Shown here: piece after piece, positions 32,776 through 43,029 of the stretch
Position numbering within the stretch: the stretch's first letter is position 1
Layout: each line of letters opens with the position of its first letter
From: Charina bottae
Lineage: Eukaryota > Chordata > Lepidosauria > Squamata > Charinaidae
Assembly: GCA_023362775.1 (NCBI GenBank)
Contig: JALMGJ010000004.1
Span: 78,110,798-78,174,797 of the forward strand
Direction of reading: 5' to 3'
DNA length: 64,000 nucleotides
The notes under the pieces: model-generated
What the model was told of the DNA's origin: nothing
Database searches by the model: none
What the model saw: only the letters and a program-made list of their open reading frames with translations
Program-made: the position numbers and the translations under genes

Positions 32776-33566
32776 GCTCACCCACCCCGGGACAGAAACT
32801 CCCAGCGATTCAGGCTCCGGAAAATTGCAACAGGCAAAAAGCGCCCTCGCTTGCCCTATACCTCCCACAAGCTGGTTTCTCTCTCTCGCACACGGACAAC
32901 CCATAAACAATAGCTTAAAGTGCAGAAGGCTTACGGAAAGTCTATGTGGATTTGGCCACTTCTTCCCGGACCCTTTTTAACTCACCACACAATCATGGAA
33001 AGGAAGAATTTTGTCAGTGTATTTGTATGGGAGTTTGCAGTTATGCTTTACAGTACAAAGGACAGAAATACCTCCCTACCATAGCCACCTTTGCACATAG
33101 CCCATTGCTAATACTAGTCATATTCAGACACTTAACCCTTTTCTCCGCCAACAACAGGTGATGTCTATGAAAATAAGTACTCTGGGTCTATGGCTATCCT
33201 GTGCACAAATTACATGCACTTAACTACACATCTCTGGAAAGTCAAAGTCCTATCACAAAATACAGGTCTTTGGAATAAAAGAGCTCTAATAAAGAATGTA
33301 CCCCTAGAAATATGCATGCATAAAACATGTAGAACTCCACTAACAGACTTTGCACGAAATTGATATTATACCTTGAGTTTAATTTCTAATGAGAACTCCA
33401 ATCCAGAACTGGGATGACATGCATGCAACAGGTCTTGGAAGAACTTAAAACGGAGTGAGAGGGACTCTTTATCTATTTCCTGTCTGGGTCTTCTGAAAAT
33501 CCTGTGAGTAGGTCAGCTACAGTTTGCCCAAAGACAGCTACTGAATGTAAGTGATGAATATGTTTA
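32776..33566. other. No recognised feature
   Basis: Region upstream of CXADR; nothing recognisable. Confidence 0.5.
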
Positions 33567-33880
33567 AAAAAAGGTAAAGGCTCCCCCCGCACATTTGTGC
33601 AGTCGTGTCTGACTCTAGGGGCTGGTGCTCATCACCGTTTGTTAGCCAAAGAGCCAGCGTTGTCTGAAGACGCTTCCACGGTCATGTGGCCGGCATGACA
33701 CACGCGGAACGCTGTTACCTTCCCACTGAAGTGGTACCTATTAATCTACTTGCATTTGCATGCTTTCAAATTGCTAGGTTGGCAACAGCTGGGGCAAGTG
33801 CGGGAGCTCACTCCGTCACGCGGGGCTAGGGATTCGAACCTTGGAATTTGCGATCTTCCGATCGACAAGCCTGGCGTCTT
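33567..33880 (-). mobile_element. Sauria-type SINE, 5'-truncated, very long target duplication
   Basis: Tail GGTAAAGGCTCCCCCC with GTGTCTGACTCTAGGGGC at left, body TTGCATTTGCATGCTTTC, and the B-box region TCTTCCGATCGACAAGCC at right, stopping before the A box. The flanking 32 bases (starting CAGCTACTGAATGTAAGTGA) are repeated exactly at about 33529-33560 and 33881-33912. Confidence 0.88.
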
Positions 33881-33912
33881 ACCAGCTACTGAATGTAAGT
33901 GATGAATATGTT

Positions 33913-34159
33913 TACCTGTGTCAGGGAGACACAGGAGAGTGGTGGGGGGAGCTTACTCACGGGAGGGAAGCGAGCACGAAGCTCGGAGGGCCTGGACAAA
34001 TTTCCCAAACACCTCCGGAAAGCTCCGCCCTAGATTGGACTCATGTCTCTGGGATTCTTCGGGCACTATCAGTTTAGCAGGATTCTGTATGTAGGAAGCA
34101 ATAAACACTAGGGACTAGATTCCAAGCCTCGGCGTGTTATTTCTGCACCTTCACTCGAC
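33913..34159. other. Possible LTR fragment
   Basis: Has AAGCAATAAACACTAGGGAC and GCGTGTTATTTCTGCACC, similar in style to an R-U5 region, but no matched TG...CA ends with target duplication could be fixed. Confidence 0.25.
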
Positions 34160-34180
34160 AACCTAGCTTCAAGTCCAGAT

Positions 34181-34239
<59 letters not shown>

Positions 34240-34320
34240 TGTTTTTGTTTCTTTGTTTATAAGGGTTATAGGCTGCTCTAATTGGAACCAATTCTGAGTG
34301 GCCTACAATTCCCTCTCCAA
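34160..34320 (-). repeat. (TTTA)n with reversed L2-type tail
   Basis: About 70 bases of TTTA repeats followed by GGTTATAGGCTGCTCTAATT and GAGTGGCCTACAATTCCC. Confidence 0.7.
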
Positions 34321-35164
34321 ATTGCATTATCTTTTCCTGTATTTAGAACCCACAATGTTCAGAAGAGACACTGAAGTTGGCTATTGAAATAATTTTCTTA
34401 CGGTTCAGTATGCAGATAACTGCTTAAATATATTAATGAGAAGGAGAGTATCTTATAAGAAAATGCCCATCATTAGTATTGTGTTCCTTAACCACCTGGC
34501 AGGGGCCAAGACTATTTCTCTTTGGTCCTGTCCCTGTATTACAAAGCCAAGTTTTTTCTGACTTCTGTGGGTGTCAGTGTCACCTAAGGTGTAGTGCCTT
34601 CTTGCTAAAAAACTGACATTAATCTCTTGTGTGTGATGATGGGAACCAAGATGTCTCTTATTCTGCTGAAATGAATATGTTAATGTACTGTACAATCTTT
34701 TGAAATCATTGGTTACTGTAAATAAACCTGCATCTTTCCCCCCTGAAATCTGAGTAACCGTTTTCAGGATAAAATTACAGGGGAAGCAGTAGATGTATGT
34801 ATGTCATTTTTTTTCTCTTGAAAATACAATTGAAAGTACTGTTTACTGCTTACAAAGTAATTCACTGTGTTTAACAGTTTGTTTAGCTTTACTTCTAAAA
34901 TAGACAAAACAAATGCTTAAGGATTTACTTATATATTTAGATTTAATGTATATAAGGTATTTAGCACTGATTTCAGAGATCTGTTCTTCAAAACAAAAGC
35001 CTCATAAATTATAAAAAAGCATTTAAGGTTTGCCAAATTAGGTATATGATCACTCCTAGTTACTAAACAACTCTTCTGATTTATGTATGTATTTAATTAG
35101 CTAACTAGTTAGATAGTATAGTCCACATTAATAACTTCCATAACTAGCAAATGCATAGTGGTGT
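34321..35164. other. No recognised feature
   Basis: AT-rich intergenic sequence. Confidence 0.5.
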
Positions 35165-35372
35165 AAGGTTTAACTAGGTGGAAGTATTCATTTATTATTT
35201 AGATTAATGTCCTACCTCTCCTCCATGGTTCAAGACAGCATGCATAACACTGCTCCAATTTCCCCACAACTAGGTTGAAGTGAATTAAAGCAATGCTGTG
35301 AGCTTCCATGATTAAGGATTAACTTGAATCTGCATTTCCTTGGTTGTAATATGTTAACCACTGCATGACCCT
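35165..35372 (-). mobile_element. tRNA-derived SINE remnant
   Basis: On the minus strand: GTCATGCAGTGGTTAACATA (A-box-like), GATTCAAGTTAATCC (B-box-like), then AATCATGGAAGCTCACAGC. Same family as 6118-6320. Confidence 0.6.
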
Positions 35373-35399
35373 CACTTTCTATTACACCTGTTAATCTTT

Positions 35400-35582
35400 G
35401 TTGTTTATTCGTTCAGTCGCTTCCGACTCTTCGTAACTTCATGGACCAGCCCACGCCAGAGCTTCCTGTCAGCCGTCGCCATCCCCAGCTCCCTCAAGGT
35501 CGAGTCGTCACCTCCAGAATATCATCCATCCATCTTGCCCTTGGTTGGCCCCTCTTCCTTTTGCCTTCCACTTTCCCTAGCA
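35400..35582 (-). mobile_element. Bov-B LINE, 183-bp 3' fragment
   Basis: Reversed tail TTCGTTCAGTCGCTTCCGAC then CCTCCAGAATATCATCCATC. Exact 12-bp target duplication CTGTTAATCTTT at 35388-35399 and 35583-35594. Confidence 0.93.
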
Positions 35583-35594
35583 CTGTTAATCTTT

Positions 35595-36508
35595 ATTATA
35601 TTATTATTACTATTATTATTTTGCTGCAGCGGACTAAAATGGGTACTCTCCTGGACATGTTAACTAATTGTGTTTAAGCAGGCCATTCATTTTTCTTTGT
35701 AGGAAGTTACATTTTGTTCTAATTGCAGATTTTTTAAAAAGATAAGGAAACAATTTTTTTAATCTTAATAATTGGTGTGCTATGCATTCAAGAACTGCTT
35801 GAACACTGGGATCTAAAAAGAAGACACTCTCATTACTCTGAACTAATTATAATAGGCATATAACTAGCAGGGCAATTTTCTCTGTTACATTTGAATTTAA
35901 TCTGAAAAACGTGATTTGAAATACACATGTGATCCCCTGTTTCTGATATTTTAAATATCAATATATTTAATTTTTCTAGGTTAGATTTGAAAAGTTTGGT
36001 TGCCTAACTTCTTGTTGATATAAATTGTACATGATGAAATAGTTAATGAGATAATTATACTCAGTGCGAAAAAAATGAATCTCTTACATTGGTGGTCATT
36101 ATGCTTATTCACATTATTTTACCTAGTAATTTTATGAAATGCTGTTCAGCATTTTGAAGACTGGTATTTGTCTAGGTTTCATGGATTTGCTACTGTGAGT
36201 GAATGGCAGTTTTTGCTTTCAGAAAATACATCATGTTCTCAGAAGGTTGGACACTTATCCCAACCATTCCCCAGATTCTAGATTTTTCAGTATGACCACA
36301 CATGACTAATAAAAATATTCTGATAAATTGTACATGGCAGAGTTGACTTAGAGACTTTCTGGTATTAGAGGCAAGAAAAAACACTAGTTTTCCTACTCTT
36401 CCATTCTCCCTCCTATTTTTCGGCTAAGTCTGATGAAACCTCTGGAAGAAAATGCAATTAAAGTAATTTTGAAAGATACTATTTTCATGGGACTTGGATG
36501 AATCCATT
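35595..36508. other. No recognised feature
   Basis: AT-rich intergenic sequence before the Gypsy element. Confidence 0.5.
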
Positions 36509-36838
36509 TGTCAGGCACTTCTCAGTTGCAGACGTTTCTCCACAGAAATGACTTTAACTCAGCTCTTTCAGTAAGTAAACGATTTATTGATTAACATGAG
36601 TAAGCACAGTAAAGGCACGAATGGTCCCCTGGTTCCCTGCTCGGGTTTATATACCCTTCTGCCAGAGCACTGGCCCCTCCCAGCTGCGGGCTTCCATCTG
36701 GTCCACTTTCAGTCTTCCCTCTGGTTCTCCTGGTGTCAAGGTTAAAAGTTCATCATCCATGCGGCGTATCTGGCAGTTGCTAATGCTGGCTGTGGTATAG
36801 GGGATGGCAGGACCCTTGGGCATGCCAGGGTTCTGACA
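36509..36838 (-). repeat. Gypsy 3' LTR, 330 bp
   Basis: On the minus strand it runs from TGTCAGAACCC to CCTGACA. Contains GGTATATAAACCC as TATA box and AATAAATCG as polyadenylation signal. Confidence 0.95.
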
Positions 36839-36949
36839 TGCCGGCCCCCCAAGACCTCCCCTCTCCCCTCATGCTCCGTCCCGGCTCTTGTTGAATGTAG
36901 TTGGCGCTTGTAAAACCTGTAACAGAATAATATCTCGTTAGGCCGGGAG

Positions 36950-37575
36950 TCACCGGGGTTTGTCGGGGAATTTGCGGTGAAATTTTCTAATCAAGTCCGG
37001 GGCCTGCATGTGTTCCACTGCTACCCATTCCCTGAACCCTACTGGCAAGTGCAACCACTTTACCAGGTATTGCAACTTCCCCCTGTGTATACGTGAATCG
37101 CAAATGTTCTCAATCTCGAAGTGCGGCTCCCCGTTCACTAAGGTTGGTGCTGGGTCCCTTGTCGTAAGATGCCACTGATCTGATGGGAGGTATCGTTTTA
37201 GGAGGCTGATATGGAACACCGGGTGGACTTTCCTCATCGATTTTGGAAGTTGCAGGCGTGCAGTTACCGGGTTGATGACTCTGACGATAGGAAATGGCCC
37301 GATAAACTTTGGGGCCAACTTGCGAGACGGTTGCGTAGACTGCAAGTTCTTGGTGGATAAATATACTTTATCCCCTTCGCGAAGTTCCCATTCCGCTGCA
37401 CGTTTTTTTTCTGCATATTTTTTGTAGTCGTCTTTCGCTTCCTTAAGCGTTTGAAGCATGACAGGCCAGTTGCTAGTTATCTTGGCTATCCATTCATCTG
37501 CCTGTAGTGGAGCATGGCCGTCCGTCCTCTGAATCATGCCCACCTCTGGGATAGCCGAAAAGTCCTGGCCCGTGG
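36950..37575 (-). pseudogene. Gypsy integrase C-terminal part with chromodomain
   Basis: Starts ATGQDFSAIPEVGMIQRTDG, so about 100 residues between YRLH and ATGQ, carrying the second Asp and the Glu of the DDE triad, are missing. Then GDKVYLSTKNLQS, the GPF module KLAPKFIGPFPIVR, and a chromodomain LQYLVKWLHLP...W that in chromoviruses targets histone marks. Open to the end at 36950. Confidence 0.88.
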
Positions 37576-37935
37576 CTATTTTGTATTATGTAAACGGTAT
37601 ACGTTTTGCGTGAAGAGCCTGGCCAGCTTGGGTGCTGTCGGTATCCCTTTACAGGTGATGAAATGAGCCTGTTTTGAGAACAGGTCCGTGATCACCCACA
37701 CTGCCGTTTTTTGTTTGCTCTCGGGGAGGTCGACTACAAAGTCCATGGCTATCTGTCGCCATGGTTGCGACGGGTCAGCCACGGGTTGCAGAAGTCCTTT
37801 GGGCTTACCTGTGGCCCTTTTTGCCGTAGCACACACAGGGCAGGTACCTACATAAACTTTTACATCCTTACGTAGTGTGGTGCAAGGTTTTCACGAACCC
37901 AAAGTGTCCTGCTGCCTTGTGGTCGTGAGTGATCG
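37576..37935 (-). pseudogene. Gypsy integrase, N-terminal part (frameshifted)
   Basis: Continues out of frame with zinc-binding HDHKAAGHFGFVKT and then CATAKRATGKPKGLL, the core start PWRQIAMDFVVDLPES and WVITDLFSKQAHFI with the first catalytic Asp. Ends at YRLHNTK with a stop, where the deletion begins. Confidence 0.85.
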
Positions 37936-40125
37936 CTAGGACACGTTTCCGCATGGTGTCAGGTACGTACAACTTATCGTTATTCCACCACCTTCCGTCC
38001 TCCTGCAGGAGGTGTTTGTTTTCCCCCACCAGGTGTCTTGTGTCGTCGCTGCCTGTCTCTCACTCTCCAACAGATTGAGCGCTGTAGACACCGTATTGTC
38101 CTCTCGAGCCACTGCCACGTGTCCCACCTGACTGGTACTTGAGGGCTTGTGTGGGAATAGGGATTCTGTTATGTTTACTGCTTTCCCGTCGTGTTGAGGC
38201 AGCCGCGATAATGCATCTGCCAGGTAATTCTTCCCCCCCAGAAAGTACCTCAGGGTGAAGTTGAAGCGACTGAAGAATTCGGCCCATCTAAGTTGTTTCG
38301 GGTTTAATTTCCTGGGCGATTTCAGTGCTTCCAAGTTTTTATGGTCGGTCCAAACTTCGAACGGGACTGATGCCCCTTCTAGCAGGTGCTGCCATGTAGC
38401 CAACGCGTGTCGGACTGCGAATGCTTCCTTCTCCCAGACATGCCATCGCTTTTCTGTGTCTGAGAATTTTTTAGATATATACGCACACGGTCGTAGTTTG
38501 CCGTTCTCATCCGCCTGCAGCAGTATTGATCCTATCGCGTTGTTCGATGCGTCTGCGTGGATAATGAACGGTTTATCTATTTCCGGGTGCTTCAGGATAG
38601 GCTCAGCCGTGAACAGAGCTTTGAGTTCTTCAAAGGCCTCCTGGCATTCTGGGGACCATTTAATTTTGGTGCATGGCCGTTTAGCTTGTGTGCCACCGCC
38701 GCTTTTCGTTTTTAACAAGTCTGTTAGCGGCAGCGCTATCTGCACGAAATTCCTGATGAAATCCCTATAGAACTTTGCGAAGCTGATGAACGCCTGCAGT
38801 TGGCGCCTGGTCCGAGGAGGTTCCCACCCTACTACTGCTTGCACCTTGGCAGGGTCCATTTCTATGCCTTTGCTTGAAATTCTGAACCCCAGGAAGTCCA
38901 GTCTCTCTTGATGGAATTCACATTTATCTAATTTGACAAAGAGTTTGGCGTCCAATAATTTTTTGAGGACCGCATTCACCAGCTGTGTATGTTCTGCTAA
39001 GTCCTGGGAGAAGATCAGGATGTCATCTAAATAGACTATCACCCCCCGGTACAGGAACTCGTACAATACTTCATTTATTAGTTTCATAAAGATCCCTGGT
39101 CCCCCCGCAATCCCAAATGGGAGGACCCTGTCTTGAAACGAGCCGAGTGGACAGTTGAATGCCATCTTCCACTCGTCCCCTTCCCGTATCCGGACCCTGT
39201 AGTAGGCTTCTCTCAGGTCTAATTTGGTGAAAATTTTACCCTTAGCCAGTTGTGCCAGCATGTCCTTTAAAAGTGGGAGGGGGTATTGATTAGTGACTGA
39301 GATGGCATTCAGTCCTCTATAATCCGTGCATAGCCGGAGCGTGCCATCCTTTTTCTTACGGAACAAGACGGGGGCCGCCAAGGGGGAATTCGCTGGTTCA
39401 ATGAAGCTCCTCGCCAAGTTTTTATCCACAAATTTCTGCAGCTCTTGGAGCTCCCGCTGGGTCATAACATACATTTTTGGCTTTGGAAATGTGGCCCCAG
39501 GGATTAGCTCGATGGCGCAGTCCGTTTTCCTATGAGGCGGTAAGAGGTCACACTCTTGCTGACTGAAGACCTCTCTGACAGGCACGTAAGCTTGTGGGAA
39601 TGTCATCTGTGCCTCAGTTTGTGATCCCTCTCCCCTCACCATGCCTGCAGCCCCTGATTCTACCCCATTCTCCCCGATGTCCCTAGTGTCAGCATCGTAT
39701 TTCCCGTCAATGAATTCCATCTCCCCTGACACCCAATCAACGTGGGGGTTCCGTTCTCTAAGCCATTTGAGACCCAGGATGATGGGCTGTGTGGAGATGG
39801 GCGCCACAACAAACCGCAGTGTTTCTTGATGTGAGCCAATCGACATCCTAACTGCCTCTGTGAAATGCCTTGTGGGCCCCCCCTTCATTTCTGTCCCGTC
39901 AAGCTGGCAGAATGTGATCGGTGACTTTAACTTAGAGAGTTTTAGTCCCATGTTCCTAGCCACTGACGGGTGCATTAAGCATCTAGTGCACCCTGAGTCC
40001 AGCATTGCTATGCCAACAACCTGCTTCCCCCCATCCAAGGTCTCTAACTGTACCTTGATTTGCATTGTGGGGCAGTCCTCGGATGTCAACGTGTCGCTAC
40101 GCCCGTTACTGCAGGCCTGTCCCAC
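37936..40125 (-). CDS. pol: Gypsy pol: protease, reverse transcriptase, RNase H
   Basis: 729 codons open from the overlap with gag. Protease motif MLDSGCTRCL near residue 43; reverse transcriptase with FTKLDLREAYYRVRI and active-site VIVYLDDILIFS near residue 370; RNase H with FIIHADASNNAIGSILL and TDHKNLEAL; then a tether LADALSRLP. All visible catalytic motifs are intact. The frame breaks at 37936, before integrase, within about one hundred codons after RNase H. Confidence 0.93.
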   Translation of the reverse strand: MGQACSNGRSDTLTSEDCPTMQIKVQLETLDGGKQVVGIAMLDSGCTRCLMHPSVARNMGLKLSKLKSPITFCQLDGTEMKGGPTRHFTEAVRMSIGSHQETLRFVVAPISTQPIILGLKWLRERNPHVDWVSGEMEFIDGKYDADTRDIGENGVESGAAGMVRGEGSQTEAQMTFPQAYVPVREVFSQQECDLLPPHRKTDCAIELIPGATFPKPKMYVMTQRELQELQKFVDKNLARSFIEPANSPLAAPVLFRKKKDGTLRLCTDYRGLNAISVTNQYPLPLLKDMLAQLAKGKIFTKLDLREAYYRVRIREGDEWKMAFNCPLGSFQDRVLPFGIAGGPGIFMKLINEVLYEFLYRGVIVYLDDILIFSQDLAEHTQLVNAVLKKLLDAKLFVKLDKCEFHQERLDFLGFRISSKGIEMDPAKVQAVVGWEPPRTRRQLQAFISFAKFYRDFIRNFVQIALPLTDLLKTKSGGGTQAKRPCTKIKWSPECQEAFEELKALFTAEPILKHPEIDKPFIIHADASNNAIGSILLQADENGKLRPCAYISKKFSDTEKRWHVWEKEAFAVRHALATWQHLLEGASVPFEVWTDHKNLEALKSPRKLNPKQLRWAEFFSRFNFTLRYFLGGKNYLADALSRLPQHDGKAVNITESLFPHKPSSTSQVGHVAVAREDNTVSTALNLLESERQAATTQDTWWGKTNTSCRRTEGGGITISCTYLTPCGNVS

Positions 40126-41689
40126 GGCACACTTTAGGACAGGCCGTTGGCGTTTTTCGCCGGCCAGAATTCCTCATCCGTAGAGTCGCCTGATGATGAC
40201 CTCGGTTCAACGTACTTTCGCCGCTCTGATGCTGCCTTGGCTGTTGGCTGTTTGGAGGGGGGGTCTTGAGTGGCTTTTCCCCGAGTCTGGGCCTTTCAGG
40301 TGGGTGGGTGCAGTCATTGCTTCTGTGCCCCTCTCTCCCGCACTTAAAACATAAGTTATTCCGGGCCCGCCATTCCTTTTCCTCTGCCCAGGGTTTTCTG
40401 TCATGTTCCTTCTTATGATAGACCTGGTTGGTTTGCCGTGGCCTTCCCGGGTATTGAATTTGCCGGTAGGAGCGTATTCGCATCCTCGTGGTCTCTACTT
40501 TTCCCGCTAACTGGACCCATTCATCCAGTGTTTCTGGGTCCCCTCTCCCAGCTGCCATTTCCAGTATCTCTCCAGTAGAGTTCCCCGTTGGGGGGAGATG
40601 GGCGGTCATATAAATTAAATAAATAATAATAATCTCAGGTCTTAGTCCCATCTGAAAATACTCAACCTTAAACGATTCAGGCCAGTTTGGGAGGCGGCTG
40701 ACCAACTTCTTGAATTCAAGGGCGTATTCTGCCACTGTCCGGTGTCCTTGTCGCAGTCTTTGGATCTCCGTTTTTGCTGACATCCTGGACAGGGTGTCCT
40801 CGAACCGCTTACATAGAGCCTTCATGAAGCAGCCAAAGTCATGAAGTTCTGGCGCCTTGGTGTCGTGAAGTACCGCCAGCCATTTAGCAGCTTCTCCAAT
40901 CAAGAAGTTTGAAACATACCGCACCTTCGCCTCTTCATTCAAAAACAGTCTTTCAGATTCTTCCATGAACCCCCGCACGTGGTTCAGGAAGCATGCAAGC
41001 TTCTCCGGGTCCCCATCAAATGTGGTCTTTAATTTTGTCGCAATGGTAAGTTTGTGCCAGCGACTAGTCGCAAGGTGACTCCCATAGCTAGGCTGTGCCG
41101 GCAGTTCATCGCCTTCCTCCTCATACGCCTCATCCTCGTCCTCGCTTCCCCCGGTGCTTTCTGCTGCACCTGCTTCCTCAGGTTGGTTGCGTGCATACTG
41201 TGCGCTGTGGTCGCTCTCACGGCCCTGGGGCCATCTCAATAAGCTTTCCACTGCGGCTTGGATTGCCGTCAGTTTGGCATCCATGCCTTCAAGCCCCAGC
41301 TCCATCCTGGCTGCCCTGTCCTCCAGCGCCACGATCCGTTGTGACTGCGTGATCCGCGGCTTCGCTGTAGGCTTTCGTGGGACTGGGACCATACCCCTGC
41401 CCACTCCAATCAACCAGCCCGCCGTCGCATTGTATGTGCGCAGAGTGGGGGTGCGGGGGAGGGGAGGATTGCCTTTTGTCTTTCGTGGTTCCGGTGCTGC
41501 CAGCGGTTCCGCCGCGGCGGGTTGGGGCGATGTGACTTCCTTGGTGATTTGGAGTTCCTCGTTTCTCTCCATATTCTGTTGGCGCCGCGTCCTGCTGTTT
41601 TGAGTGCGCTGATTTCCCGCGCTGAATAGCAGTCCTGGCTGCTGCTGCTTCGTCGCTGAAGTCTTCTGCCAGCACGAGCTGTCAGCCAC
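40106..41689 (-). CDS. gag: Gypsy gag polyprotein (527 aa)
   Basis: Open from MADSSCWQKT to a stop at 40106. Capsid-like region YVSNFLIGEAAKWLAVLHD and TLSRMSAKTEIQRLRQGHRT, with CCHC zinc knuckle CFKCGREGHRSNDC near the C-terminus (nucleic-acid binding). Acidic stretch EDEDEAYEEEGDE near residue 190. Odd: residues IIIIYLIYMTAHLPP (40583-40633) are encoded by a reversed SINE/L2 tail lodged in frame. Pol overlaps by about 60 nt in the +1 frame, so a frameshift would be needed for Gag-Pol. Confidence 0.9.
   Translation of the reverse strand: MADSSCWQKTSATKQQQPGLLFSAGNQRTQNSRTRRQQNMERNEELQITKEVTSPQPAAAEPLAAPEPRKTKGNPPLPRTPTLRTYNATAGWLIGVGRGMVPVPRKPTAKPRITQSQRIVALEDRAARMELGLEGMDAKLTAIQAAVESLLRWPQGRESDHSAQYARNQPEEAGAAESTGGSEDEDEAYEEEGDELPAQPSYGSHLATSRWHKLTIATKLKTTFDGDPEKLACFLNHVRGFMEESERLFLNEEAKVRYVSNFLIGEAAKWLAVLHDTKAPELHDFGCFMKALCKRFEDTLSRMSAKTEIQRLRQGHRTVAEYALEFKKLVSRLPNWPESFKVEYFQMGLRPEIIIIYLIYMTAHLPPTGNSTGEILEMAAGRGDPETLDEWVQLAGKVETTRMRIRSYRQIQYPGRPRQTNQVYHKKEHDRKPWAEEKEWRARNNLCFKCGREGHRSNDCTHPPERPRLGEKPLKTPPPNSQQPRQHQSGESTLNRGHHQATLRMRNSGRRKTPTACPKVCRGTGLQ
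40583..40633 (+). repeat. SINE/L2 3' tail captured inside gag
   Basis: On the plus strand GGGGGGAGATGGGCGG is followed by ATAAATTAAATAAATAATAA. The tRNA-SINE tail at 43113-43160 reads GGGGAGATGGGCGGGGATAA then ATTAAATAAA, so this is the same tail, antisense to gag. Confidence 0.75.
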
Positions 41690-42130
41690 AGCTCTATGCT
41701 GGCAATGTTGCTGCTGCTCTGCCGCCGCCGATCAGATGCTTCCCTTAGTGCGCCGCTCAGCTGTTCTGCTCTTGCTGCTGCTCTACCTCCGACTGTCAGC
41801 TGTTGCTGCCTGCGCGCCGTTCGCCCGTTTCACTTTTGCTGACTCTCCGTCGCTTTTTGAAGGCGTCCCTGCACCACAAGTTCTCTGTCGCCGGAAACTG
41901 TCGTCCTCTTCCGTTGTCCGGGTCGCGCTGATTCCTTCAGCTCTTTCGCGCTCTTTTTTTTTTTTTCCCTCGGCCTGCTGGCTGCCGCCACTGCGCTTGG
42001 CCTGGCAATCCCTGGTCTCCGCTCCTCTTCTGCCTTCTTTTCGATGTGAGCCGATCTCTTCCTCAGAGCTTACCCGATGATTTCTGGGTTCGATCCCGGG
42101 AATATCAGCTGAGATTGATTCGTGCCTTTT

Positions 42131-42966
42131 TGTCAGGCGCTTCTCAGTTGCAGACGTTTCTCCACAGAAATGACTTTATTTATTTATTTATTTATTTATT
42201 TTATCTTATTTATACCCCGCCTATCCCCTCCCTACTGGAGGGCTCTAGGCGGCTTACAACATCAGTATATATATCAATTTATACATCATATATCATATAC
42301 AATTTTACCGCGCGATAGGGAGGAGGACAGGGAACCGGCTCTTCAGCTGCAGGCATCGGACTACATGCCCCAGCATGCCTCGCTTCCGCGCCGGCTGCTG
42401 ACGTCCAGGAAGCTGTTCTTTCGGATCCGTCGTCCTCCGCCGTCATCACCGGGATTCTCCAGGTCTTTTTGGATCGAGGACGACCCTCCGCTGGACGCCG
42501 CAAATTGCCCCACGTGAGTGGTACCCATTCATCTACTTGCTATATTAGCTTTCGAATCGCTGGGTTGGCAGAGAGCTAGGGCTAGTGACGAGAGCTCACC
42601 TCGCCATGCGGTTTCGAACTGCCAACCTTGTGGTCGGCAGTCTAACGGCTCAGCGGTTTAACCCGCTGAGCCACCGCGCCCCTAACTCAGCTCTTTCAGT
42701 AAGTAAACGATTTATTGATTAACATGAGTAAGCACAGTAAAGGCACGAATGGTCTCCTGGTTCCCTGCTCAGGTTTATATACCCTTCTGCCAGAGCACTG
42801 GCCCCTCCCAGCTGCGGGCTTCCATCTGGTCCACTTTCAGTCTTCCCTCTGGTTCTCCTGGTGTCAAGGTTAAAAGTTCATCATCCATGCGGCGTATCTG
42901 GCAGTTGCTAATGCTGGCTGTGGTATAGGGGATGGCAGGACCCTTGGGCATGCCAGGGTTCTGACA
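42131..42966 (-). repeat. Gypsy 5' LTR interrupted by a SINE
   Basis: Matches the 3' LTR in two pieces, 42131-42175 and about 42683-42966, with a roughly 507-bp SINE between. Differences from the 3' LTR are single substitutions near 42139, 42754 and 42770. Confidence 0.93.
42176..42682 (-). mobile_element. tRNA-headed SINE with L2-type tail
   Basis: On the minus strand: head GGCGCGGTGGCTCAGCGGGT with A box and GGTTGGCAGTTCGAAACC B box, a long GC-rich middle, and the tail GGCGGGGTATAAATAAGATA followed by AAATA repeats. A second copy is at 59943-60452. It is inserted in the Gypsy 5' LTR. Confidence 0.85.
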
Positions 42967-43029
42967 CCATTACTGTATGTGTTTTTGGGTTTGATGCACT
43001 AATATAGCACTTAACTGGTACATTGCTAC

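Larger units (their letters stand above)
36509..42966 (-). mobile_element. Gypsy-type LTR retrotransposon with chromodomain, nearly full-length
   Basis: Two LTRs (36509-36838; 42131-42966 including a SINE) enclose gag and pol on the minus strand. Exact 5-bp target duplication CCATT (36504-36508, 42967-42971). A purine-rich tract (GGGAGAGGGGAGG on the minus strand) precedes the 3' LTR. The LTRs differ at only 3 of 330 compared positions, so insertion is recent, yet integrase has a large internal deletion and a frameshift near its zinc-binding part. Orientation is the same as CXADR, about 4 kb upstream of it. Confidence 0.95.

Noticed and set aside
32281..32913. 210- and 144-codon plus-strand frames over CXADR exon 1
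   Set aside because: They run antisense through the CpG-rich promoter; no domain or splice support.
33913..34160. Solo LTR
   Set aside because: Sequence style suggests R-U5, but no matching TG...CA ends with a 4-6 bp duplication could be found.
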